DNA of 64,000 nucleotides from Jiangella aurantiaca (GTDB lineage: Bacteria > Actinomycetota > Actinomycetes > Jiangellales > Jiangellaceae), in the NCBI RefSeq assembly GCF_004349105.1, contig NZ_SMLB01000020.1:1-64000 (forward strand), in the 5' to 3' direction. Under the pieces are notes generated by a model that had not been told where the DNA came from, did not search any database, and was given only the letters and a program-made list of their open reading frames with translations. Position numbers and translations under genes: made by a program. Shown here in pieces: positions 49,684-58,184 of this stretch (position 1 is its first letter; each line of letters begins with the position of its first letter).

Positions 49684-49833
49684 GTGCACGGCTACACCGT
49701 CGCCTACGCGCCGGTGGGCGAGCCCGACCCCGTCGCCGGCCCGCCGACCCAGCTCGCGACCTTCCCGATCGGAGACGCCGGCATGAGCGTCATCGCGATC
49801 CCGCAGTTCTGCCTGGTAGATCCAGGCCGATAA
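49684..49833 (+). other. Short orphan reading frame, possible 3' gene fragment
   Basis: A 49-codon frame (GTG at 49684) reads HGYTVAYAPVGEPDPVAGPP and ends with a normal TAA. It looks protein-like but I recognise no family. Its position directly after the hen1 remnant suggests the tail of another gene joined by the same deletion. Whether it is translated is unknown. Confidence 0.3.
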
Positions 49834-49841
49834 AAGGTTGC

Positions 49842-49860
49842 CGTGGACATAGTGTCCACG
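49842..49860. promoter_or_regulatory. MarR-type operator
   Basis: CGTGGACA-TAG-TGTCCACG is a perfect 8-bp inverted repeat with a 3-base centre, 14 bases before the MarR gene's ATG, where binding would block transcription or translation of the gene. Confidence 0.6.
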
Positions 49861-49874
49861 TACAGTTTTTCGTG

Positions 49875-50339
49875 ATGAAGAAGAATCCGACCGCGGGCTA
49901 CCTGGTCTGGCGGCTCGCGACCAAGTGGGGCGCGCTGCTTGACCGGGCGCTCGCTCCGTACGGGCTCACCCAGGCGCAGTTCTCGGTGCTCGGCACGCTC
50001 TACGGCGTCACCCGGGCCGGCGGGCAGCCCAGCCAGCGGGAACTGTCCGACCACACCGGCCTCGACCCCGTCTTCGTCTCCAAGCTGGTGCGCACGCTCG
50101 AGGGCAACGGCCTGGTGCGCCGCACCACCGACCCGTCCGACTCCCGCGCCGTCCGGCTGACCCTCACCGACCGCGGCGTCGAGGCCGCCGAATCCGCCAT
50201 CGACCGGGTCATGACGCTGCAGAACCAGCTCGCCGAGCCGCTCGGCGGGCCCGACAGCGAACAGACCCGCCAGCTGGTGGCCACCCTCACCACGCTGCTC
50301 GACGCGCCGCCACCGCCCGACCCCGGGAGGAACCCGTGA
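49875..50339 (+). CDS. MarR-family transcriptional regulator
   Basis: 154 residues with a winged helix (about 50-115: GGQPSQRELSDHTGLDPVFV, SKLVRTLEGNGLVRRTTDPS, then the wing DSRAVRLTLTDRG) between dimerisation helices. A palindrome directly upstream suggests autorepression. The stop overlaps the GTG of a second, shorter MarR-like gene (GTGA). The unusual point is two MarR-like proteins in one translational unit. Target genes other than itself are not evident. Confidence 0.9.
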   Translation: MKKNPTAGYLVWRLATKWGALLDRALAPYGLTQAQFSVLGTLYGVTRAGGQPSQRELSDHTGLDPVFVSKLVRTLEGNGLVRRTTDPSDSRAVRLTLTDRGVEAAESAIDRVMTLQNQLAEPLGGPDSEQTRQLVATLTTLLDAPPPPDPGRNP

Positions 50340-50770
50340 TCATCGCCCCGCTCACCGGTGTCGACATCGGCGTCGCCGCCAAGGCCGTCCACGCCCTGCT
50401 CGCCGTCGTCCTCGACACCAAGGGCATCACGCTCGCCGAATGGGTCGCGCTGCGCACCCTCGGGACGGCGCCCGACCGGGTGTCCCAGCCGTCCCTGCGC
50501 GACGGCCTCGTCCTCGCCCTCGGCGTCGACGCCACCGAGGCGACGGCCGTGCTCTGCTCCCTGGAGGAGCGCGGCCTCCTGGCGTACGACACGTACGAGC
50601 AGATCGGGCTGACCGCGGCCGGCCGGATCCAGTACGACGAGCTCCAAGCCGCCGTCGTCGCGGTGACCGCGGAGCTGTACGCCGGCATCGACGCGAGCGA
50701 GCTGGCCACGACCCGCCGGGTGCTCGCAACCGTCACGGCGCGGGCGGCGGAGCTGAGGTCGCAGCTGTGA
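50336..50770 (+). CDS. MarR-like winged-helix protein
   Basis: 144 residues, coupled to the MarR gene by a GTGA overlap. The order of helices resembles MarR (LLAVVLDTKGITLAEWVALR, GVDATEATAVLCSLEERGLL, then a wing QIGLTAAGRIQYDEL). The recognition helix region has no typical polar pattern and the wing is short, so DNA binding is uncertain. It could be a heterodimer partner or modulator of the upstream MarR protein. Confidence 0.75.
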   Translation: MIIAPLTGVDIGVAAKAVHALLAVVLDTKGITLAEWVALRTLGTAPDRVSQPSLRDGLVLALGVDATEATAVLCSLEERGLLAYDTYEQIGLTAAGRIQYDELQAAVVAVTAELYAGIDASELATTRRVLATVTARAAELRSQL

Positions 50771-50928
50771 CGGCGACCCGGCGCCCGCACGCCGCCGGAC
50801 TCCCGGCGTGCACGTGCCCACCCCTCGGGATCCCGCGCCATCGACGAACCACGCGCACGCCGGGGTTTCCCGAGCCGGGCCGGCGACAGCAGGACCCACG
50901 AGTCCGCAGTCGGTGGAACCCCTGACGA

Positions 50929-51411
50929 TCACGAAAGCGGAAGCCGCCGGGAGCGGTCCGACGCCGGCCATACGTAGGGGAGATCCGCCGGGACGTCGGC
51001 GAAGAACCGTCCGTAGCGTTCCGGGTCCTTGCGCAGCAGCGCCGAGCGGTGGCTGCGATGGAAGTGCTCGTCGCCCAGCCATGGGGGCAGCTCGGCGGCC
51101 GCGGCCAGCTCCGGTTGCGCCCGTACATGCCGGATCCCGGTCGCCGCGGCGAGCTCGGAGGTGAGGGTCGTCGCACAGGTGTCGCTGTGGCCGAGCGTGC
51201 ACCACGCGGCGCAGACGGCCAGGCCGTAGCGGGTCAGCGCCTCCTCGTAGCCGGCCCACATCGCCGCCGCGGGATGGTGCCGCCAGCCGTAGCCCGGGCG
51301 GACGAGCGCGCGCAGCACCTGCAGGGCCTCTACCCGTTGCTTGCCCAGACGCCGCTGGTCCAGTACCGCGGCGCTGGCGCTGAACTCGGGGTACGGCAGG
51401 AACGTCTGCAT
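50929..51411 (-). CDS. MSMEG_6728-like protein (pyrimidine-dimer-glycosylase family)
   Basis: 160 residues of the PF03013 (Pyr_excise) group. Family marks are the start MQTFLPYPEFSASAAVLDQR, RLGKQRVEALQVLRALVRPG, HHPAAAMWAGYEEALTRYG and HRSALLRKDPERYGRFF. Phage T4 endonuclease V shares this fold and attacks UV-made thymine dimers; actinomycete members are uncharacterised, so repair activity is inference. It is divergent from the MFS exporter gene. Confidence 0.85.
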   Translation of the reverse strand: MQTFLPYPEFSASAAVLDQRRLGKQRVEALQVLRALVRPGYGWRHHPAAAMWAGYEEALTRYGLAVCAAWCTLGHSDTCATTLTSELAAATGIRHVRAQPELAAAAELPPWLGDEHFHRSHRSALLRKDPERYGRFFADVPADLPYVWPASDRSRRLPLS

Positions 51412-51441
51412 GCGCGTCTCGTACCCGATCCTGCCGGCGAC

Positions 51442-51463
51442 TTGACCTCAACAATGGTTGAGG
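51442..51463 (+). promoter_or_regulatory. SoxR/MerR-like promoter of the MFS gene
   Basis: TTGACC (51442-51447) overlaps CCTCAAC-AATG-GTTGAGG, a perfect 7-bp inverted repeat (51446-51452 and 51457-51463). A palindrome between the -35 and -10 elements, of the CCTCAA...TTGAGG form, is the layout of SoxR and related MerR-family promoters. No MerR gene lies in the window. Confidence 0.5.
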
Positions 51464-51479
51464 ATGTCTGCTGGAGTCC

Positions 51480-52970
51480 GTGACTTCCGAATCCTCTCGC
51501 CGGGCGTGGGCCGGGCTGGCCGTGCTCTGCGTCGTCGCGCTGCTGGCGTCGCTGGAGCTGACCGTCACCCACCTCGCGCTGCCGGCCATCGACTCCGATC
51601 TGCGGCCGTCCGGTACCCAGCTGCTCTGGATCGTCGACGTGTACGCGTTCCTGCTGGCCGGGTCGATGCTGGCGCTGGGCGCGGTCGGAGACCGGATCGG
51701 CCGGAGGCGGCTGCTGATGCTCGGCGCCGGGGCGTACGGCGTCCTGTCGGTGGTCGCCGCCTACGCGCCCAGCGCCGAGACGCTGATCGCGGCGCGGGCG
51801 CTGCTCGGCGTGGCCGGGGCGACGCTTATGCCGTCGACGCTGTCGTTGACGGCGACGATGTTCCGCGACGCGCGGCGGCGGGCCGTCGCCGTCGGGATCG
51901 TGATCGCCAGCGTCTCCGGCGGCACGGCGATCGGGCCGCTCGTCGGCGGCGCGCTGCTGGAGCGGTTCTGGTGGGGCTCGGTGTTCCTGCTCGGCGTCCC
52001 GGTGATGGTGCTGATCCTCGCCCTCGGCCCGGTGCTGCTGCCGGAGCACCGCAACACCGCCGCGGCGAGAATCGACGTCGTGAGCGTGCTGCTGTCCTTG
52101 GGTGCGGTACTGCCGCTGGTGTGGGGGCTGAAGGAGATCGCCGTCGACGGTGCCGGCTGGGCGTCCGCCGCGGCGGTCGTCGCCGGGCTCGTGGTCGGGA
52201 CGGTGTTCGTCGTGCGGCAGCAGGGACTGGCCGACCCGGTGGTCGACGTGCGGTTGTTCCGGGACCCGGCGTTCTCGGTGGCTGTCGCGACGCTGTCGAT
52301 CGGCATCTTCGTGCTCTGGGGCGCGAACTACTACCTCGCTCAGTACCTGCAGCTGGTCCAGGACCTGTCGCCGTTGCGCGCGGGGCTCTGGACCGCGCCG
52401 TCGGCGTTCGGGGTGATCGCCGGGTCGCTGCTGGCCCCGCGGCTGGTCCGCCGGGTGCGCCCCGGCGTGGTGATCGGTGCCGGCCTGACGGTGTCGGCGG
52501 CGGGCTTCGTGCTGCTCACCCAGCTGACGGCGACCTCAGGGCTGGGACTGGTGGTGGCCGGTTCAGTGACGGTGTCGGCGGGGCTCGGCCCGATGATGGC
52601 GCTGGCCACCGACCAGGTCGTTGGCGCGGCCCCACCGGAACGGGCCGGCGCCGCCGCGGCGCTGTCATCGATGGCGCCGCAACTGGGCGGCGCGCTGGGC
52701 ATCGCCGTCCTGGGCAGTGTGGTGGCGGCGGTCTACCGCGGCGCCGGCACCGGCGCGGACACGCTGGGCGCGGCCGTCGCGGCGGCCGAGGAGCTGCCGG
52801 CGTCCGGCGCCGAGGCCGTGCTCCCAGCAGCGCGGGAGGCGTTCACCGACGGTATCGTGGTGGCCGCGACGGTGAGCGCGGTGCTGGCCGCGGTGCTGGC
52901 GGTCCTCGTCGTCGCACTCTCCCGGCGATCGGCCGGGGACCGCGGGCGGACTCCTCAGGCCTCCGTATGA
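51480..52970 (+). CDS. DHA2-type MFS drug exporter
   Basis: 496 residues with 14 hydrophobic segments, as in the EmrB/QacA/SmvA group. Motif A is GAVGDRIGRRRLLMLGA at about residue 62, preceded by LQLLWIVDVYAFLLAGSMLA-like segment 2; motif C-like Gly-rich stretch ISGGTAIGPLVGGALLERFW-like follows near 150. The GTG at 51480 leaves only a short or absent leader after the SoxR-like promoter. A likely cationic-drug or redox-active-compound exporter driven by protons. Its expression may answer to such compounds through a MerR-family sensor encoded elsewhere. Confidence 0.92.
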   Translation: MTSESSRRAWAGLAVLCVVALLASLELTVTHLALPAIDSDLRPSGTQLLWIVDVYAFLLAGSMLALGAVGDRIGRRRLLMLGAGAYGVLSVVAAYAPSAETLIAARALLGVAGATLMPSTLSLTATMFRDARRRAVAVGIVIASVSGGTAIGPLVGGALLERFWWGSVFLLGVPVMVLILALGPVLLPEHRNTAAARIDVVSVLLSLGAVLPLVWGLKEIAVDGAGWASAAAVVAGLVVGTVFVVRQQGLADPVVDVRLFRDPAFSVAVATLSIGIFVLWGANYYLAQYLQLVQDLSPLRAGLWTAPSAFGVIAGSLLAPRLVRRVRPGVVIGAGLTVSAAGFVLLTQLTATSGLGLVVAGSVTVSAGLGPMMALATDQVVGAAPPERAGAAAALSSMAPQLGGALGIAVLGSVVAAVYRGAGTGADTLGAAVAAAEELPASGAEAVLPAAREAFTDGIVVAATVSAVLAAVLAVLVVALSRRSAGDRGRTPQASV

Positions 52971-53656
52971 CCGGCCGGCGACACCGCGGTGCGGCGGGCG
53001 GCGGCGTAGGCGGGCTCCCGCAACCGGGCGAGCACCGGTGGCCAGCGCAGTCCCGGCAGCAGGTGACGCACCGGATCGAAGCGCACCGGATCGTCCACCG
53101 GCGAGCCGGGACGCCGGCTCAGTTCGAGGCTGCCGAACGGGCGCCAGGGCCCGGTCGGCGTCGCGGCGAGGAGCCGGAACGCCATCACGTTCTCGGGCGG
53201 CGTCAGCGGCCTCGGCACCGGCACCGCCGCCAGGAGCACGTGGCCGCGAGGTGCCTGGTACGGCATCAGCGAGCCGTACGGCGCCCGGATCCGACGCGTG
53301 GGCCGCAGCGCGAAGCGCGTCCAGCGGCCCAGGCCGGTCGTGGCGAGCAGCACATCGTGCCGCCGGCCGTCCATGCCGGTGAAACTCACGGCCAGCCCGT
53401 GGACGTCCGGGAGCGGTTCGGGCAGACCGGCCGCCCTGGACAGCCGGGCGATGCCCCGGTCCTCGCCCGCGTCGTCCAGCCACGACGACCCCCACCGCCG
53501 CGGCGAGCCGGTGCGCCGGACGACCGCGCCGTAGACGTGCCCGTCCGGATGCACGGGCTTGCCCCCTCGCAGCGCCGCCATGCCTCCGAACAGCGCGCCC
53601 AGCGCCGCCCCCGCCGGCTCGGCCAGACGCGTGACCGGCACGATCCGCCCCGCCAT
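52955..53656 (-). CDS. Conserved protein of unknown function
   Basis: 233 residues, no family I recognise with certainty. Conserved-looking segments are HPDGHVYGAVVRRTGSPRRW, LPDVHGLAVSFTGMDGRRHD and VLLATTGLGRWTRFALRPTR. The order of His and Arg residues faintly recalls catalase-like folds, but this is only a hunch. It follows the gene at 53661-54122 by four bases on the same strand, so the pair is an operon. It overlaps the convergent MFS gene by 16 bases. Confidence 0.65.
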   Translation of the reverse strand: MAGRIVPVTRLAEPAGAALGALFGGMAALRGGKPVHPDGHVYGAVVRRTGSPRRWGSSWLDDAGEDRGIARLSRAAGLPEPLPDVHGLAVSFTGMDGRRHDVLLATTGLGRWTRFALRPTRRIRAPYGSLMPYQAPRGHVLLAAVPVPRPLTPPENVMAFRLLAATPTGPWRPFGSLELSRRPGSPVDDPVRFDPVRHLLPGLRWPPVLARLREPAYAAARRTAVSPAGHTEA

Positions 53657-53660
53657 GTCG

Positions 53661-54122
53661 TCAGCCCGGTGGCGGCGGACCGGCGGCCGGCTCGTCGGGT
53701 GTCGCCTCGTGCCCGCTGCGCCCGGGACTGCGCCGGCGCTGCTTGAGCCACGCCTCGTAGAGATGCCGCCGGCCGCCCACGAGCTCCCGCCCGGCCCGCT
53801 CGAAATCGCGGAAAGGCTCGTAGTAGGTGTCCTCGTAGTCCTGGATGACCTGGAACGACCAGCGGCCGGGCAGCACGTTGCGACCCAGCAGGTCCGTCTC
53901 CAGCCGCGCGGCCAGCTCGGAATGCCCGGCCTGCCGGAGCTTCGCGATGGCGCTCTCGACCTTGAAGTCCGCGGACCCGGTGAGCTGGTGGAAGGCGTAC
54001 AGGTGGCCGCGGGCCACCTCGACCGTTTCCAGCGCCTCGGTCAGTTCGCCGACCGCGACCACTGTCGCGGGGTCCACGTGGCGGGGGCCGGCGCGGTCAG
54101 GTGGGAGCGAAGTCGCACTCAT
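53661..54122 (-). CDS. Conserved actinobacterial protein of unknown function
   Basis: 153 residues, mostly helical, without membrane segment or signal. Conserved-looking parts are EVARGHLYAFHQLTGSADFK, AARLETDLLGRNVLPGRWSF and QDYEDTYYEPFRDFERAGRE. I recall similar proteins annotated as hypothetical throughout actinomycetes. The Pro/Gly-rich tail is probably disordered. It is the first gene of a two-gene operon and divergent from the DUF885 gene; the 83-base gap shows no clear operator. Confidence 0.7.
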   Translation of the reverse strand: MSATSLPPDRAGPRHVDPATVVAVGELTEALETVEVARGHLYAFHQLTGSADFKVESAIAKLRQAGHSELAARLETDLLGRNVLPGRWSFQVIQDYEDTYYEPFRDFERAGRELVGGRRHLYEAWLKQRRRSPGRSGHEATPDEPAAGPPPPG

Positions 54123-54205
54123 CCTGCGGCCATACCCCGACAGCGTCGAACGATGTCGGCCCGCCGGGATACGGTCGTCCCACGAGCCGACCAGTGGGAG
54201 TCCGC

Positions 54206-55879
54206 ATGACCATCGCCCAGCTCGCCGACGAGCTCATCGACGCCCTGTTCGACGCGGCCCCGCTCGAAGCATCGCTGCTGGGCTTCCGCGACCGCGAGGA
54301 CCGGCTGACCGACTACACCGAGGCGGGCGAGGCGGCGGTCGACGCCCGGCTGGCCGGCATCGCGGCGCGCGCCGAGGCCGTCGACCCAGCCGGGCTCGAC
54401 GCCGCCGACCGCATCACCCGGGCGGTCATCCTGCAGCAGATCGAGACCGAGCGCGACCGGCTGGCCGTGCGCGGCGTCGAGTACACCGTCACCGACTCGT
54501 TCTTCGCGCCCGCGCCCGCCACGCTCTCGTTCCTGCCGATGATCGGCATCACCGAACCCGCACACGCCGACGGCTACCTCGCGCGGCTGGCCGGGTTGCC
54601 GGCGCTGCTCGACGCCATCGCCGAGCGGCACAGCGCCGGCATCGCCGCCGGCCGGCTGCCCGTGCGCCGGCTGGCCGAGGCCACCGTCGAGCACTTCACC
54701 CGCTACCTCGCCGGCCCCGACGACGACCCACTCCGCCGGCCCGAGCCGGCTCCCGGCAGCGGCGTCGACGCCGCTGGGTTCCGGGCCGAGCGCGACCGCC
54801 TGCTCGCCGAGGTCGTCCACCCCGCGGTCGGGCGCTACCGCGACGCCGTCGCCGCCGACGTCGCCCCGCACGGCCGGCCCGACGACCGCGGCGGGCTGTG
54901 CTGGCTGCCGGGCGGCGACGAGTTCTACGCCAAGCTCACCAAGGGTCACACCACGACCACCCGCACGCCCGACGAGCTGCACCAGATCGGTCTCGACGTG
55001 CTGGCCGGGCTCACCGAGGAGTACGCGGCCGTCGGCGGCCGGGTCTTCGGCACCGGCGAGCTGAGCGAGATCCTGCGGCGGCTGCGCACCGATCCCGCCC
55101 TGCGCTGGCGCGACGCCGACGAGCTGCTGAGGGCCGCGCGCTCGGCCATCCGGCGGGCCGAGCAGGTCGCGCCGCAATGGTTCGGCCGGCTGCCGTCGCA
55201 GAGCTGCGTCGTCGAGGCGGTGCCCGCGGCCGAGGCGCCCGGCGCTCCCGGTGCCTACTACATGCAGCCGGCCATGGACGGCAGCCGTCCCGGCACCTAC
55301 TACGCGAACACGTACGAGGCGGAGAAGCGCGACCGCTACAGCGCAGAGTCCGTCGCGTTCCACGAGGGCGTGCCCGGCCACCACTTCCAGCTCACCATCG
55401 CTCAGGAGCTCACCGACCTGCCGCTGCTGCGCCGGCTCGCCTCCGTCACCGCGTTCGACGAGGGCTGGGGCCTCTACGCCGAGCGGCTGGCCGACGAGAT
55501 GGGTCTGTACTCCGACGACATCGCCAGGCTGGGCATGCTCAGCGAGGACTCCATGCGGGCCTGCCGGCTGGTCGTCGACACTGGGCTGCACGCCAAGGGC
55601 TGGAGCCGGCAGCAGGCCGTCGACTTCATCGTCGCCAACACCGCCACCAGCCGGGTCGAGATCGAGACCGAGGTCGACCGCTACATCTCCGCGCCCGGTC
55701 AGGCGCTGGCGTACATGGTCGGCCGGCTGGAGATCCAGCGCATCCGCGCCGAGGCCGCAGCGGCGCTGGGCGACCGGTTCGACGTCAAGGCCTTTCACGA
55801 CGTCGTCATCGGCAACGGCCCGCTGCCGATGGGCGTTCTCGACGAGGTCGTCCGCACCTGGGCCGTGCGGCAGGGCTGA
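54206..55879 (+). CDS. DUF885-family metallopeptidase-like protein
   Basis: 557 residues of the DUF885 family, predicted zinc-dependent hydrolases distantly related to M32-type carboxypeptidases. The signature SVAFHEGVPGHHFQLTIAQE lies near residue 392 (HE-x-x-x-HH), with the later Glu in FDEGWGLYAERLADEMG completing the metal site. No signal peptide is visible, so it is likely cytoplasmic. The ATG at 54206 follows GGGAG; the in-frame ATG at 54101 reaches into the divergent gene. Three bases separate it from the AlkZ-like gene. Confidence 0.88.
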   Translation: MTIAQLADELIDALFDAAPLEASLLGFRDREDRLTDYTEAGEAAVDARLAGIAARAEAVDPAGLDAADRITRAVILQQIETERDRLAVRGVEYTVTDSFFAPAPATLSFLPMIGITEPAHADGYLARLAGLPALLDAIAERHSAGIAAGRLPVRRLAEATVEHFTRYLAGPDDDPLRRPEPAPGSGVDAAGFRAERDRLLAEVVHPAVGRYRDAVAADVAPHGRPDDRGGLCWLPGGDEFYAKLTKGHTTTTRTPDELHQIGLDVLAGLTEEYAAVGGRVFGTGELSEILRRLRTDPALRWRDADELLRAARSAIRRAEQVAPQWFGRLPSQSCVVEAVPAAEAPGAPGAYYMQPAMDGSRPGTYYANTYEAEKRDRYSAESVAFHEGVPGHHFQLTIAQELTDLPLLRRLASVTAFDEGWGLYAERLADEMGLYSDDIARLGMLSEDSMRACRLVVDTGLHAKGWSRQQAVDFIVANTATSRVEIETEVDRYISAPGQALAYMVGRLEIQRIRAEAAAALGDRFDVKAFHDVVIGNGPLPMGVLDEVVRTWAVRQG

Positions 55880-55882
55880 GGC

Positions 55883-56983
55883 GTGGACGGCCTCCAGCTC
55901 GCGCGCCGCCGCGCCGGCACCGTCGGGCTGGGTGTCGCGCAGCCGGCCCCGTTCACCGGAGCCGCGGACGTGGTCGGCTGGTTCGGCGCCCTGCAGTCGC
56001 AGGACTACCACCCGGCCAAGTGGGCGGTCGCCCAGCGGCTCGGCCCCGGCATCACCGACACCGACCTCGACCGCGCCTTCGACGACGGCGTCATCCTGCG
56101 CACCCACGTGCTGCGCCCGACGTGGCACTTCGTCACGCCGGCCGACATCCGCTGGCTACTGGAGCTGACCGCGCCGCGGGTGCACGCGCTGAACGCCTAC
56201 GCCTACCGGGTGACCGACCTCGACGCCGGGGTCTTGCGCCGCGCCACCGACCTGATCGCCGAAGCGCTCGCGGGCGGGAACCACCTGACCCGTACCGAGG
56301 TCGCGACAATGCTGAACCGCAACGGCATCACGGCCTTGCGCGTCCGGCTCGGCTACATCCTCATCCACGCCGAACTCGAGCGGGTGATCTGCAGCGGCCC
56401 GCTCAAGGGCAAGCAGCACACCTACGCTCTGCTCGACGAGCGCGCGCCGCAGGCGGCGAGCCTGGACCGCGAGGTGGCGCTGGCCGAGTTGGTCCGCAGG
56501 TTCTTCACCAGCCACGGCCCGGCGACGGAGAAGGACCTGTCGTGGTGGTCCAGTCTCACCCGCGCCGACATCGCCACCGGGCTGGCGCTCGCCGGCGACG
56601 CGCTCGAGAGCACCGAGGTCGACGGCCTCACCTACTGGTCCGCGCCGGGCGACCCTCCGTCGCCGCCCCCGTCGCCGTCGGTGCGGCTGCTTCAGGCCTA
56701 CGACGAGTACATCGTCGGCTACACCCGGAGCAAGCACCTGCTCGACCTCAGTGGCCTGGTGGCCGCGGCGTCGGACAAGCTCGCCCTGCCCAACGGCGTC
56801 ATCACGGTCGACACCCAGGTGGCCGGCCGGTGGAAGCGCACCGTCCGGAAGGACGAGGTGATCGTCGATGCCGTGCTGTACCGGCCGTTCGACGTCGCCG
56901 AGTCGCGGTCGTTACAGGACGCGGCCGACGAACTGGGCGGGTTCCTGGGAGCACGCGCTGTCGTCGCGGTGAGCGTGCTGTGA
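55883..56983 (+). CDS. AlkZ-like winged-helix DNA glycosylase family protein
   Basis: 366 residues of the HTH_42 (AlkZ/YcaQ) family. The catalytic QxQ motif is present as Q38-S-Q40 in GALQSQDYHPAKWAVAQRL. Further family segments are LRTHVLRPTWHFVTPADIRW, ATEKDLSWWSSLTRADI and AYDEYIVGYTRSK. AlkZ of Streptomyces sahachiroi unhooks DNA interstrand crosslinks made by its own antibiotic, and YcaQ acts on mustard adducts. A general crosslink or alkylation repair role is likely here, as no toxin cluster is nearby. The stop overlaps the GTG of the acetyltransferase. Confidence 0.88.
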   Translation: MDGLQLARRRAGTVGLGVAQPAPFTGAADVVGWFGALQSQDYHPAKWAVAQRLGPGITDTDLDRAFDDGVILRTHVLRPTWHFVTPADIRWLLELTAPRVHALNAYAYRVTDLDAGVLRRATDLIAEALAGGNHLTRTEVATMLNRNGITALRVRLGYILIHAELERVICSGPLKGKQHTYALLDERAPQAASLDREVALAELVRRFFTSHGPATEKDLSWWSSLTRADIATGLALAGDALESTEVDGLTYWSAPGDPPSPPPSPSVRLLQAYDEYIVGYTRSKHLLDLSGLVAAASDKLALPNGVITVDTQVAGRWKRTVRKDEVIVDAVLYRPFDVAESRSLQDAADELGGFLGARAVVAVSVL

Positions 56984-57486
56984 GCGCCGGTCTCATCGCG
57001 ACCGACCGGTTCGAGCTCGTCCCGCTCACCGTGGACGATGCGGCCGACATGGTCGAGGTGCTGAGCGACCCCGCGCTCTACACGTTCATCGGAGGTACGC
57101 CGCCGTCGCTGCCGGAGCTGCGGTCGCGGTATTCCCGGCTGGTCGCCGGCCGGTCGCCCGATGGACGGCAGGAGTGGCTCAACTGGATCATTCGCCGCAC
57201 GCCCGACGGCCGCGCCGTCGGCACCGTCCAGGCGACCGTCACCGACGAGGGCCGGCAGGCGGAGATCGCCTGGGTCGTCGGCGCCGCGTTCCACGGGCAG
57301 GGCTACGCCACCGCGGCGGCCGTCGCCCTGGTCGCATGGCTCGACGAGCGCGGGGTGCGGACCATCACCGCGCACGTGCACCCCGAGCATCAGGCGTCCA
57401 TGACCGTCGCCGAGCGCGCCGGCCTTCGGCCGACGGAACGGTTCGACGACGGTGAGCGGCTCTGGATCCGGCCCGTCGTAGGGTGA
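56980..57486 (+). CDS. GNAT-family N-acetyltransferase
   Basis: 168 residues of the RimJ/RimL-like branch (Acetyltransf_3). The start IATDRFELVPLTVDDAADMV, the acetyl-CoA motif WVVGAAFHGQGYATAAAVAL and the closing HVHPEHQASMTVAERAGLRP are typical. Translationally coupled to the AlkZ-like gene by a GTGA overlap and followed four bases later by a HAD hydrolase gene, so it belongs to a four-gene run from 54206. Acceptor unknown. Confidence 0.88.
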   Translation: MSAGLIATDRFELVPLTVDDAADMVEVLSDPALYTFIGGTPPSLPELRSRYSRLVAGRSPDGRQEWLNWIIRRTPDGRAVGTVQATVTDEGRQAEIAWVVGAAFHGQGYATAAAVALVAWLDERGVRTITAHVHPEHQASMTVAERAGLRPTERFDDGERLWIRPVVG

Positions 57487-57490
57487 CGAC

Positions 57491-58180
57491 GTGGCTGAGC
57501 TCGCGGCTGTGGTGTTCGACCTCGACGACACGCTCTTCGACCATTCCGGCTCCGCCGCCCGCGGCTTCGGCACCTGGCTGGCTACGTTCCACGGCCCGGC
57601 CACCCCGGACCTGACCGCGGCTTGGTTCGAGCTGCAGGACCTGCACTTCGCCGCTTGGCGCGACGGCCTGGTCAGCATGGCCGAGCAGCGCCGCCGCCGC
57701 ATCGGCGGACTGTTGGAACTGCTTGACCGGCCGCCGCCGGACCCGCCGGGGCTGGACGCGCTGTGGGGCGACTACTTCACCGCCTACCGTTCCGGCTGGC
57801 AGCGCTTCGACGACGCCGAGGTGGCGCTGGATCTGGTGGCCGCGGCCGGGCTGCGCACCGGCATCCTCACCAACGGCCCCGACGAACTGCAGCACGACAA
57901 GCTCGCCGTCATCGGCCTGACCGGCCGGGTCGGTCCGGTCCTCACCGCCGAGTCGCTGGGCCGCGCCAAGCCCGACTCCCGCGCCTACGCTGGCCTGTGC
58001 GCCGCGCTCGGCCTCGACCCCGCGACCATCCTCTACGTCGGCGACGACTACGAGCTGGACGTCGTCGGCGCCCGCGCGGCCGGGCTGCGCGCCGTCCACC
58101 TCGACCGGCACGGCACCGGACCGGCCGGCGAACGCGACCGCATCGCGTCGCTGCACGGCCTGGCTGCGCACGTCGCCTAG
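57491..58180 (+). CDS. HAD-superfamily hydrolase
   Basis: 229 residues with all HAD motifs: I is FDLDDTLFDHS (nucleophile and acid Asp), II is GILTNGPDELQ, III the Lys in LGRAKPDSRAYAG, IV is YVGDDYELDVVGARAAG. The helical C1 cap at about 20-90 suggests a phosphatase of small phosphorylated metabolites. It follows the GNAT gene by four bases; the decayed MFS gene begins four bases after it. Confidence 0.92.
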   Translation: MAELAAVVFDLDDTLFDHSGSAARGFGTWLATFHGPATPDLTAAWFELQDLHFAAWRDGLVSMAEQRRRRIGGLLELLDRPPPDPPGLDALWGDYFTAYRSGWQRFDDAEVALDLVAAAGLRTGILTNGPDELQHDKLAVIGLTGRVGPVLTAESLGRAKPDSRAYAGLCAALGLDPATILYVGDDYELDVVGARAAGLRAVHLDRHGTGPAGERDRIASLHGLAAHVA

Positions 58181-58184
58181 GGCC

